Translations under genes and position numbers: made by a program
In this document: piece after piece, positions 1 through 7,254 of the stretch
How positions within the stretch are numbered: the first letter of the stretch is position 1
Layout of the letters: each line of letters begins with the position of its first letter
Notes under the pieces: generated by a model
Seen by the model: the letters and a program-made list of their open reading frames with translations, nothing else
Told to the model about the DNA's origin: nothing
Database searches by the model: none
From: CAZWRV01 sp964636325
Lineage (GTDB): Bacteria; Verrucomicrobiota; Lentisphaeria; Victivallales; GWF2-50-93
Length of the DNA stretch: 40,600 nt
NCBI GenBank assembly: GCA_964636325.1
Contig: CAZWRV010000055.1
Location: 1 to 40,600 of the forward strand
Direction: 5' to 3'

Positions 1-38
1 GTGAAAAATTACTTTGGCAGGCTAAATTTATACGTAGT

Positions 39-620
39 TTACTGAATATTTACAAGCCCCGGATGCGCCGTTTCGCCGGGAGCATGCTTCTGGTCAGTGA
101 CTATCACAGTCGTTCCGTTCTTCGTAACCGAATAGAGCTTTTCCGCGAAGTCCTCGGAAAGGCGCACGCATCCGTGCGACGCCGGATAGCCGGGCAGCTT
201 GCCGGCATGCAACGCGATGCCGTCCCAGGTCAGCTTCTGCATGAACGGCATCTTCGCGCCCTTGTAGATGGACGACTCGTGATCCACTTTCTTCTGTATG
301 ACCGTGAAGATTCCCGTCGGGGTCTCATGGCCTTTTGCCCCAGTGCTGACGGTCGCGCGCCCGATGCGGATCCCGTTCCGATAGACATAGAGCTCCTGGG
401 CCGGGATGCTGACTATCACGACCACTGGCCCGTTCGGCGACGCCTCGGGAACCCAGACATATTCGCCCGGCTTCATCTTCTCCGGGAACGGATCGATCTC
501 GCGCCCCTTTGTAAACCCCTTCTCGGCGGCCCGGGATTCCAACGGCGATAGCAGCAAGGAAACGATGAGCATTATGCCTGCCATGGATGCAGAAATGCAA
601 GGATGAAGCGTCTGAATCAT
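39..620 (-). CDS. L,D-transpeptidase (YkuD family), exported
   Basis: About 193 aa. The protein should form 3-3 cross-links in peptidoglycan or attach proteins to it, acting in the periplasm. The family signature is clear: HAGKLPGYPASHGCVRL, with His138, Ser148, His149 and catalytic Cys151, near the C-terminus of a single YkuD domain (about residues 55-175). The N-terminus (IMLIVSLLLSPLESRAA) is a signal peptide cut near residue 32. The frame stays open back to 842, but those 74 codons do not look like protein and would put the signal peptide internally. I chose the ATG at 620, which follows AAGGGAACTGGA. It is divergent from the lipoprotein gene at 842 and shares the upstream region with it. 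No LysM or SPOR domain is visible. Family assignment is secure; the substrate is unknown. Confidence 0.9.
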   Translation of the reverse strand: MIQTLHPCISASMAGIMLIVSLLLSPLESRAAEKGFTKGREIDPFPEKMKPGEYVWVPEASPNGPVVVIVSIPAQELYVYRNGIRIGRATVSTGAKGHETPTGIFTVIQKKVDHESSIYKGAKMPFMQKLTWDGIALHAGKLPGYPASHGCVRLSEDFAEKLYSVTKNGTTVIVTDQKHAPGETAHPGLVNIQ

Positions 621-780
621 TCCAGTTCCCTTATCGTTTGTATGCTGAAGGGAAAATAGACCGTGACGCCGGAAAATCCAATCCATTGCCACGAACGGGA
701 AACCGGTGACGGCATGATGACGTAGAACAATAAGACATTGTCCTTCCGCATGAAAGTCATCTTTAATTCGGCATATTGTG

Positions 781-809
781 TTGACGCAACCATAAAGCTG
801 ATATATAAT
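781..809 (+). promoter_or_regulatory. Sigma-70-type promoter of the heparinase-like lipoprotein gene
   Basis: TTGACG (781-786), a 17-bp spacer, and a perfect TATAAT (804-809). The start codon at 842 lies 32 bp downstream, with GGAG at a good distance from it. The fit to the consensus is seen directly; activity is inferred. Confidence 0.75.
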
Positions 810-841
810 CATTAATATATGTAATTGTTGGAGTTGCCCCA

Positions 842-3800
842 ATGACGCTTTGCAAATTCAGACGGTTGGCATTTGTTTATTCGCTCGCTTTGGCGGGAAT
901 AATCCTGGACGGCTGCGCCGAGAAAAAGGAGTCCTCGAAAGAGATGAAGAAGGAGGAGCCAAAGATTGTCCTCCCATCATTCACGATCACGGAACATTTC
1001 GGTGTCTCGCACCCTGATCAGGTAATCACCTTCGACCTGCCGCCGGGGATTCCGACTTCCGGAGTGCGCGTCGTCGACGGCTCCGGCAAACCGGCTCTCT
1101 TCCAGTTCGTCGAAGGAGGGAAAAGGCTTGCCGTCCGAACCGATCTTCCCGCGAACGCATCCCGTACCTGGAAGATGGAGGTCGAGCCTGAGGCAGCAAA
1201 GGCCCCCGCCACTCATATGTCCATGCCCCAGGCATGCAGGTTCAAGGAGGATGCCGCCAGTTATGAGATAACAAACGATATTACCGGCATAAGAATTCCA
1301 AAGGCCGTCCCCGTGTCCCCTCAGAACCAGGCACTTCCCGCTCCGGTTCAGGGCGTGCTTATGCGCGACGGAACATGGGCTGGATCCGGCGGCAGGCCCA
1401 ACCCGCTCACATATCAGTCGTCGTCGGACTGGACCAAGAAGACGGCTGCGACAGGAATGATTGTCGAATTCCTTGAACGCGGCCCGCTCATAACGAAGGC
1501 CCGGATCAAATACAGTTTCACCACCCCGGACTATGTGTACGGCCAGCAGAAGACGCGCTCAGCAGGTCCCGGCCACTATACCTGTACTATCACAATAGAG
1601 GCGGGCCAGCCGTCGGTGCTCTTCGACGAGGAGACCGACGTTGAACCGTCATGGTCCCTCGACTTCTACAAGGCGGTCCATCCGACCAACGCGCGCTACC
1701 GCGGCCACCATTCAAGTGCGCCGGAGGCGGGCTACGAGCCGGGCGGCGGCGTCTACCGCGCATCGCATGAACGTCCGGGCCTCGATGCCCAGGTCGACTT
1801 CAAATACGACAAGGCCAGATCTTCCGGCTACGTCACCACCCCGGACACCTGGCGCTGGATGTGCGTCTGGGATCCTTGGTGCTTCGATTCAGGCTGGTAC
1901 TGGCAGGCCTATGACGCAAACGCCGACGAGAAGTCAAACCTCCTCGGAATCTTCGCAGGGCCTGCATCGAAGGCGCTCGGCGCGGGATTCAGCGCCGTCG
2001 GATTCTGGACCGCCCCCGAAAAGGAAGGAGCCTGCGGTTTCGGCATAACCATGCAGAGTTACCGCCGCAGCGCAAGCGCGCAGCTGTTCCCTAAGACTCG
2101 CTTCTCCTGGGGGCTCTTTGTCGGGACAAAGGCCGACCTTCTCCCGCCAGACAAGATCCAGCCAATCAACCTGCAGATGAACCTCCACGGCGGAATCAAC
2201 CTCGACAAGGTCCACCGCTGGACGCTCGACTTCCCCGATCCGCCCGGCGGATACGGCGGCGCATTCATGCCCGTCGAGGCGGTGGCGAAGGTCAAGCAGA
2301 AGGCCCGCGAGGATCAGGAATATTTCAAGTGGCTCTACAATGCCGACCCCTACAGCCGTCCGCTCTTCGACGCTTGGACAGACAAGACCATGGCAAAGAG
2401 GGACGCCGCCGTGGCTCAGGTCGCAAAGGAGGCGCACGACATGCTCGACAAGCTGGTAAACGCAGGCGGAATCTATGATACATCAGTCCACTTCTGGCAC
2501 GGCGGCCTCACCGCACAGCGCTACGGAGTATGGATCGACCAGCTTCTGGCGGAGCCCGGGCTTCCGGACGCACAGAGGAAGCAGCTCAAGGCCGCCGCCG
2601 TCATGTTCGCCAACATCGTATGGGACGACGACCATGCTCCGATCAGCACCGCCGACCACGGCCTCAACCTCGGCACCGAGAACATGCCGATACAGCAGTG
2701 GGGCTACCGGCGCTTCTATGCCCTCTTCATGGCGCGCCATCCAACGATGAAAGAGCGCTCAAGGCAGGTCGTCGAAGGCCTGCGCCAGACGGTCGAACAG
2801 CAGATAAACGACAGCGGCGCACACATCGGCTGCACCCACTACATCGGCGCATCATTCGCGCCTACTCTGAACACGCTGCTCCAAGTGAAGCAGCTCGGCG
2901 AACTGGATCCGTTCGCAAAATGGCCCAAGCTTGCGAAATTCGCAGACTTCTACATGAACTTCCTGACACCGCCCGAAGTCCGCGCCGGCGGAAAACGCTG
3001 CTTCATCTCCGTCGGCGACAGCGGTCTCGAGCCGTCCGAGATATACGGAGTCCTAGGTACCGGATTCCGCGACGCGGACAAGGAGCTTTCCGCAAAACTC
3101 ATGGGCGCATGGAAGGACGGCGGCAAACCGCACTCTTTCTTCTTCGGCAGCACCGTATTCATGATAGACGAGGACCTCCAGTCCGCCGATCCCGGCCTGA
3201 AGGACGCGAGCTTCCCCGGCTACTACTCGGTCATGCGCAACGCATGGGGGACGCCGGACGAAACCGCGCTGTGGGTGATCAACGGCGACCACTACCGCGA
3301 CCATCGCAGCTTCGACCACGGAAGCATCATCCTATATGCGCTGGGCAAACCGCTGTCGGCGGACTGGTCCGCAATCTACACTCCGCATACCCCAGGCTCC
3401 TACGTCCACAGCATGGTAGTTCCGGAATCGGCGATCGGACATGTCTGGGACAAGAACGGCGCATCAATCGCCGCCGGCGCCGGATGGGGAAAGTCAAAGC
3501 AGGAATCATTTGAAAGTACGCTGGCCCGCGCCACCTCAGTCTCATCGTTCGAACGCGACAAGCTCAAATGGCGCCGCACGGCGGCCGTCGACCGCAGCGA
3601 TCCGGCACGTCCGGCGATATTCGTCCGCGACAACTTCGAAGGCGCAGACGCCGCAGTTCCAAAGGTTGCATCCTTCTACCTCATGGCCGTGGGGCCGGTG
3701 CAGACGCCGGAAGGGGAGCTGAACCCGCCTGGGCACACGCATCCGAATGCTGCGGCAAAGCCGGAGCAGCCTGAATCCGAGCTGCCTTCCGCCCTGCCTC

Positions 3801-4120
3801 CTATGGATCTCCCCGCCGGTGTCCACCGATTCGGATTCACAGGCCGATACGATGTTGACTTCGACGTATATGTCATTGCGGAAAAACCTGTCAAGGCATT
3901 GCTCGGGAACTGGGCAGTCAGCGCTTGGGGAGGCCACATTACCGAGCGCGAGGAGCGCCAGCACATCCTGCGAGTCCGCGGCGAAGGCCCGTTCGTCACA
4001 CTAATCGTGCCATGGCGAAGAAATGAAAAGCCGGAAGGATTGAAAGCCGAAGTCCGCGACGGCCAGCTCCATCTCGTCTCATCAAAAGGCGATCTGGCGT
4101 TCCCGTTGAAGGATAAATGA
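842..4120 (+). CDS. Large lipoprotein with heparinase II/III-like C-terminal region (putative polysaccharide lyase)
   Basis: 1092 aa. The N-terminus (FVYSLALAGIILDGC) is a type II signal with a lipobox ending at Cys25, so the protein is probably anchored to a membrane and faces the periplasm or outside. A Lys/Glu-rich linker follows, then a beta-rich region with VVDGSGKPALFQF near residue 80. The middle third (about 490-780) is helical with many Trp and His residues, as in alpha/alpha-toroid lyases. Residues about 795-850 (NAWGTPDETALWVINGDHYR, then SFDHGSIILYALGKPLSADW) resemble the heparinase II/III C-terminal beta-sandwich. A Pro-rich loop lies near residues 960-985. The start is supported by GGAG 8 bp upstream and by the promoter at 781-809. 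The following GH29 gene suggests a role with fucose-containing glycans. The lyase family and substrate are uncertain. Confidence 0.7.
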   Translation: MTLCKFRRLAFVYSLALAGIILDGCAEKKESSKEMKKEEPKIVLPSFTITEHFGVSHPDQVITFDLPPGIPTSGVRVVDGSGKPALFQFVEGGKRLAVRTDLPANASRTWKMEVEPEAAKAPATHMSMPQACRFKEDAASYEITNDITGIRIPKAVPVSPQNQALPAPVQGVLMRDGTWAGSGGRPNPLTYQSSSDWTKKTAATGMIVEFLERGPLITKARIKYSFTTPDYVYGQQKTRSAGPGHYTCTITIEAGQPSVLFDEETDVEPSWSLDFYKAVHPTNARYRGHHSSAPEAGYEPGGGVYRASHERPGLDAQVDFKYDKARSSGYVTTPDTWRWMCVWDPWCFDSGWYWQAYDANADEKSNLLGIFAGPASKALGAGFSAVGFWTAPEKEGACGFGITMQSYRRSASAQLFPKTRFSWGLFVGTKADLLPPDKIQPINLQMNLHGGINLDKVHRWTLDFPDPPGGYGGAFMPVEAVAKVKQKAREDQEYFKWLYNADPYSRPLFDAWTDKTMAKRDAAVAQVAKEAHDMLDKLVNAGGIYDTSVHFWHGGLTAQRYGVWIDQLLAEPGLPDAQRKQLKAAAVMFANIVWDDDHAPISTADHGLNLGTENMPIQQWGYRRFYALFMARHPTMKERSRQVVEGLRQTVEQQINDSGAHIGCTHYIGASFAPTLNTLLQVKQLGELDPFAKWPKLAKFADFYMNFLTPPEVRAGGKRCFISVGDSGLEPSEIYGVLGTGFRDADKELSAKLMGAWKDGGKPHSFFFGSTVFMIDEDLQSADPGLKDASFPGYYSVMRNAWGTPDETALWVINGDHYRDHRSFDHGSIILYALGKPLSADWSAIYTPHTPGSYVHSMVVPESAIGHVWDKNGASIAAGAGWGKSKQESFESTLARATSVSSFERDKLKWRRTAAVDRSDPARPAIFVRDNFEGADAAVPKVASFYLMAVGPVQTPEGELNPPGHTHPNAAAKPEQPESELPSALPPMDLPAGVHRFGFTGRYDVDFDVYVIAEKPVKALLGNWAVSAWGGHITEREERQHILRVRGEGPFVTLIVPWRRNEKPEGLKAEVRDGQLHLVSSKGDLAFPLKDK

Positions 4121-4137
4121 GCCAATTGCAAAAGTCG

Positions 4138-4259
4138 GCAATCGGCGGTGTTCAGGTGTCAGGTTTCGGATTTCAGCTGTCTCGAGTCGCGGGTCGCGAG
4201 TCGGGCGTCATTTTGACTTCTGGCACCCGGTACCTGTGTTGCAAAATCTATTTGTGCAA
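4138..4259. repeat. GGTGTC-type palindromic element, copy A
   Basis: This fills most of the gap between the lipoprotein gene and the GH29 gene. It has TTCAGGTGTCAGGTTTCGG near 4151, an internal palindrome around CTCGAGTCGCGGGTCGCGAG, and the opposite arm CACCCGGTACCTG near 4223. It ends in an imperfect hairpin (TTGCA...TGCAA, 4239-4259). The same units occur at 7091-7219 and inside the GH2 gene at 8243-8410. Confidence 0.6.
4239..4259. promoter_or_regulatory. Inverted repeat ahead of the GH29 gene (candidate operator or hairpin)
   Basis: TTGCAAAAT and TTTGTGCAA flank CTA, 25 bp upstream of the GH29 start. A better-matched version (ATGCAAAAC-TCG-GTTTTGCAT) sits 35 bp upstream of the GH2 gene. 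It could be an operator shared by two glycosidase genes, or simply the tail of the repeat element. Confidence 0.35.
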
Positions 4260-4283
4260 TAACCCCATTGATCAAGGAAAAAC

Positions 4284-5519
4284 ATGCAGACATCAAAAAA
4301 GAAGACAGGCAGGCCTGCCGCCTCCGGCGACATGGCTTGGTTCCGCGAGGCTCGCTACGGAATGTTCATCCACTTCGGCCTCTACTCCATGCTGGGCCGC
4401 GGCGAATGGGTCATGCACAACGAAGGCATTCCCGTGCGGGAATATGAAAGGCTCGCCAAGGATTTCCGGCCGGCCGCCGGCTCGGCGCGCAAGTGGGCGG
4501 AGCTCGCCCGCCGCGCTGGCATGGGCTACATGGTACTCACCACAAAACACCACGACGGCTTCTGCCTCTTCGACACGAAGCAGACAGGCTACAGCATGAC
4601 GCGCCTTTCGCCCGGCCGGCGCGACCTGGTCCGCGAATACGTCGAAGCCTGCCGAGCCGAAGGCCTGCGGGTCGGCCTCTACTTCAGTCTCGGTGACTGG
4701 CATGAGCCCTGTTACCTCGCCGTGGCGCGCGGCGAGAAGAGCCGCAACAGCGAACTTCGCAATTTCATACACGGGCAGGTCCGCGAACTCATGACGAACT
4801 ATGGAAAGATTGATCTACTCTGGTATGACGGCGCCTGGTTCGACGGAAACTACCTCACCGCGGAAACCCTCGGCGCCGCCGAGATGAACGCGATGGCGAG
4901 GGAGCTCCAGCCCGGCATCGTGATCAACCCGCGCTCAGGGCCGCCCGAGGACTACGACACCTGCGAGAACGAATGCCGTCCCGCTCCGCGCGGACGCGAC
5001 TGGGAGATGTGCACCTGCATCAACGACATGTGGGGCTACACAAAGCACGACTACAACTACAAGACATACAATCAGCTGCTCTTCCTGCTTGCAAACTGCT
5101 CATGCCAGGGCGGAAACTTCCTCCTGAACATCGGGCCGAAGCCGGACGGCTCAGTGCCCGCCGTGCAGGAAAAGCTCCTCCTCCAGGTCGGCAGATGGAT
5201 GAATATCCACGGCGACGCAGTCCGCAGCACCGAAAGGCTCGCGCGCCCGTTCACGTCGAACGGCCGCGTCACACGCAAGGACGGAAAGCTCTACTACCAC
5301 GTGCTCTACTGGCCCGGGAAGGAATGGGCCATCTCCGACATCACGGACGAGATGCTCGGCGGAAAAATCGGAAAGACTCCGGTACGCGCCCAGATATTGA
5401 CCGACGGCACAAAGATCACCGCGAAATGGTTCGGCACGCGCCTCCTACTCCGCGGACTCCCGGAAAACCCTCCCGACAAAGGAGATACGGTCATCGTGAT
5501 CGAGCCGCAAAAAGCTTGA
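4284..5519 (+). CDS. Alpha-L-fucosidase, GH29 type, cytoplasmic
   Basis: 411 aa. It should release terminal alpha-L-fucose by a retaining mechanism. GH29 hallmarks in order: WFREARYGMFIHFGLYS (about 18-34), the YMVLTTKHHDGFCLFDT block (about 90-106), GLRVGLYFSLGDWH (about 130-145), and LLWYDGAWFDG, in which Asp182 sits at the nucleophile position. NCSCQGGNFLLNIGPKPDG (about 270-288) is the usual motif that follows the barrel. There is no signal peptide, so it probably acts on imported oligosaccharides. The ATG follows CAAGGAAAAAC, a good ribosome site. It has only a short C-terminal region after the barrel, compact for the family. It is downstream of the lipoprotein gene but separated by a palindromic repeat. 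Family is secure; the exact linkage is unknown. Confidence 0.9.
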   Translation: MQTSKKKTGRPAASGDMAWFREARYGMFIHFGLYSMLGRGEWVMHNEGIPVREYERLAKDFRPAAGSARKWAELARRAGMGYMVLTTKHHDGFCLFDTKQTGYSMTRLSPGRRDLVREYVEACRAEGLRVGLYFSLGDWHEPCYLAVARGEKSRNSELRNFIHGQVRELMTNYGKIDLLWYDGAWFDGNYLTAETLGAAEMNAMARELQPGIVINPRSGPPEDYDTCENECRPAPRGRDWEMCTCINDMWGYTKHDYNYKTYNQLLFLLANCSCQGGNFLLNIGPKPDGSVPAVQEKLLLQVGRWMNIHGDAVRSTERLARPFTSNGRVTRKDGKLYYHVLYWPGKEWAISDITDEMLGGKIGKTPVRAQILTDGTKITAKWFGTRLLLRGLPENPPDKGDTVIVIEPQKA

Positions 5520-5560
5520 GCTAGGCAGGCAGAGAACGGTTTCCGGCGGATGGCGCCGGA

Positions 5561-5584
5561 GTATGTGCTGGCTTTAGCCTGCAC
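5561..5584. repeat. Short dispersed repeat GTATGTGCTGGCTT, copy 1
   Basis: A 24-bp unit matching 23 of 24 bases at 17625-17648. Its core GTGCTGGCTTTAGCCTGCAC is an imperfect palindrome. Both copies lie 40 bp or less after a stop codon. Confidence 0.65.
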
Positions 5585-5769
5585 ACCAAGGTGGACAGGC
5601 TTGCCGGCTCGGCGGAAAAATCAGTAAAACTCCCGTCCCCGACGAAGGATTTTTTTGGACTGCGGCGGCTCGACACCTCTTTCTGACGGGCTGCTTGCGA
5701 GTCAAGGCGTAGCCCTTGGCGAAGACTGAACGCCCGCCCTCGTGGGCTGGTCGAGCCCGGCCATCAAAA

Positions 5770-5787
5770 GCGGTCTCATGCGACCGC
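5770..5787. repeat. Hairpin GCGGTC/GACCGC
   Basis: Perfect 6-bp arms (5770-5775 and 5782-5787) separated by 6 bases, in non-coding sequence that holds other repeat fragments (a GGACTGCGGCGGCTCGACACC-like stretch near 5660 and a GGGCTGGTCGAGCC stretch near 5742). No gene is visible from 5520 to 6107. Confidence 0.45.
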
Positions 5788-5915
5788 ACTCTGAAAATTA
5801 GGCCATATCTGACATAACCCTCTCATATTCAGAATATTATCTTATCTACAAGCTATATTTTATTCGACTTTGGCCAAACTCCAGTTTGCCCCGGATGGGG
5901 CAATGTTCTATAAAG

Positions 5916-6085
5916 CCTTGGGTTTCAACCCAAGGGAATTGGCAGAATAATTTATTCCGCCCTGTAGGGGCGGTGTAGGATTTCATGCTTGAATAAGCAT
6001 CGTCCCTTCAGGACGAAATCATCTTTTTCTAATGTTGCCCCGTGGTTGAAACCACGGGCTATATAGAGCATCATCCCTGCGGGAT
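5916..6085. repeat. Array of six consecutive hairpins, probably a composite dispersed repeat
   Basis: Six inverted repeats follow one another in 170 bp. They are CCTTGGGTT/AACCCAAGG (5916-5935), CCGCCC/GGGCGG (5957-5973), ATGCTT/AAGCAT (5985-6000), CGTCC/GGACG (6001-6015), CCCGTGGTT/AACCACGGG (6039-6058) and ATCCC/GGGAT (6073-6085). No open frame runs through it. Such GGTTTCAACC/CGTCCCTTCAGGACG mosaics are known as intergenic repeats in several phyla, but the regular layout also fits a structured RNA. Confidence 0.7.
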
Positions 6086-6107
6086 TAAATACTTGATTTT
6101 ACACCAA

Positions 6108-6335
6108 CTATTTTGTCCCCTTCTTTTGCGATTCGATCTGACGCGATATCTTGTCTTTTAATTCATCAAACGAACTTTTCAATTCCGGATATTTTTCTAC
6201 AAGGCTTGGCTGTTTTTTAAGATATTCTGCGGAGTTAAGCTTCCACCATTCCTTCAAATTTGCTATCAGCTTGTCTCTTTCATCAAGCTTTGTAGTTTCT
6301 TGAATTTCATTATTAGGATACTTTCTTAAAAACTT
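6108..6335 (-). pseudogene. C-terminal remnant of an unidentified charged protein
   Basis: A 75-codon open frame ending in TAG at 6108-6110 encodes a protein-like, Lys/Glu-rich helical sequence: ERDKLIANLKEWWKLNSAEY about a third of the way in, then LVEKYPELKSSFDELKDKIS and a final QIESQKKGTK. There is no ATG or GTG in frame, and TGA-TAG stand immediately upstream. The DNA is AT-rich compared with neighbouring genes. A repeat (6373-6406) lies just beyond the broken end. The family is not recognised. I infer that the 5' part was lost; a gene starting at a rare codon is less likely. Confidence 0.5.
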
Positions 6336-6372
6336 CTATCACAAAAGCGTGCATGTGTCTATGGAATTCATT

Positions 6373-6406
6373 GAATTTTGGGTTGCGGGCAAAGCCTGCC
6401 TTAGGG
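6373..6406. repeat. GGTTGCGGGC-AAGCC-GCCTTAG repeat, copy 1
   Basis: GAATTTTGGGTTGCGGGC followed by AAAGCCTGCCTTAGGG. Related copies are at 14968-14997 (inverted) and 30015-30047. All three touch a GAATTT- or CCAAAT-rich tract. This copy lies beside the broken 5' end of the remnant at 6108-6335. Confidence 0.6.
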
Positions 6407-6462
6407 TATAACATAATATTCGGCAAGCAGTCATGGCGGCGGAGAGAGCAGGCCGGAGTTTC

Positions 6463-6822
6463 TCATTGCGGCTTACCGCCTCGGTTTCTTATCATATCCC
6501 TGAACTCTTTGACGGTCTCTTCGCGGAGCAGGCCCTTGCGCATGCTGGCGGTTCTTGAAAGGTTCTGCTTGGTCTGTGCGTTTGAGGTGATCGCCTCCAT
6601 GCCGACATTGGATACTTGTTCTGAAACTTCGAAAATGTCCAAGTCGCCGACCCTTATGAGGTCCCAGGTCTTTTCAGTGACCGTCTTGTGATTGACTGTG
6701 ACGCCCAAGGGTCTCCGGAGCTCACGGCAGAGGGTGAGCTCAAGCAGTTTTATGGCCTCTCGGACAGTTATTTTTTCGCCGAGGCAGAGATCCACGCGTG
6801 TTTTGTCAAGCAGTACAAACAT
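6463..6822 (-). CDS. Small conserved-looking hypothetical protein
   Basis: 119 aa, not recognised. It starts at an ATG preceded by AGAGGAATATT, a strong ribosome site, which supports a real gene. The N-terminal half (KTRVDLCLGEKITVREAIKL, then LLELTLCRELRRPLGVTV) could be a short alpha/beta domain. The C-terminal half is basic and helical (TKQNLSRTASMRKGLLREET). No signal peptide, membrane segment or metal motif is visible. It stands alone between two non-coding stretches and is read opposite to the GH2 gene. Function cannot be assigned. Confidence 0.6.
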   Translation of the reverse strand: MFVLLDKTRVDLCLGEKITVREAIKLLELTLCRELRRPLGVTVNHKTVTEKTWDLIRVGDLDIFEVSEQVSNVGMEAITSNAQTKQNLSRTASMRKGLLREETVKEFRDMIRNRGGKPQ

Positions 6823-7090
6823 AATATTCCTCTGATGGGATAATCAGATTGGGAAGAACACAAAAGCCTTCCATGTCAACATAATACTTTTAGCATATGG
6901 ATGAGGAAAATCAAACTTTGTCCCATTTTCTCATGCGGCCGGGAAAATATAAAGCCGACCAGAGCGGGAGGATGCCGGTGCATCGCTAAAACAGGCGGGA
7001 AAACTGCGCTTCGGGCTTGCTCCTGCGGAATCAACGGCAATATTAATAATCACATTATTATTTAAGACCAATGCAATAAATGGAAATTGC

Positions 7091-7219
7091 CAGTCTTCAG
7101 GTGCCAGTGTTCAGGTGTCAGTAGGAAAGTAAAAGCCGTTAATATAATTCTTGGAGTTTCTCCAGTTTTTTACTGAACCCTGACACCCGACACCTGCAAT
7201 GCAAAACTCGGTTTTGCAT
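7091..7219. repeat. GGTGTC-type palindromic element, copy B
   Basis: The left arm CAGGTGCCAGTGTTCAGGTG begins at 7098. The right arm CCCTGACACCCGACACCTG ends at 7196 and is its imperfect reverse complement. A hairpin follows directly. It is related to copies at 4138-4259 and 8243-8410. Confidence 0.65.
7199..7219. promoter_or_regulatory. Perfect 9-bp hairpin ahead of the GH2 gene
   Basis: ATGCAAAAC, loop TCG, then GTTTTGCAT, ending 35 bp before the start codon. The equivalent place in front of the GH29 gene carries an imperfect version (4239-4259). It is a candidate operator or 5'-UTR hairpin, and may be part of the repeat element. Confidence 0.4.
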
Positions 7220-7254
7220 ACACCTCACCTGGCAGCAAAATTCAAGGATATAAT

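Larger units (their letters stand above)
6823..7254. other. Intergenic region between the small hypothetical gene and the GH2 gene
   Basis: 432 bp with no convincing gene. It holds divergent upstream sequences, an inverted repeat AATAAT-CAC-ATTATT near 7048-7062 that could bind a regulator, repeat copy B (7091-7219), and the GH2 ribosome site (AAGGA). I see no clear -35/-10 pair for either gene. Confidence 0.5.

Noticed and set aside
621..842. N-terminal extension of the L,D-transpeptidase frame
   Set aside because: The extra 74 codons would bury the signal peptide, have unusual composition and lie over the divergent promoter region.
2530..3513. 327-codon plus-strand frame inside the lipoprotein gene
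   Set aside because: Arg- and Pro-rich out-of-frame shadow of a clear coding sequence with no ribosome site.
5520..6107. Transposon with its own transposase
   Set aside because: Repeats and hairpins are present, but no transposase-like frame exists anywhere in the window.
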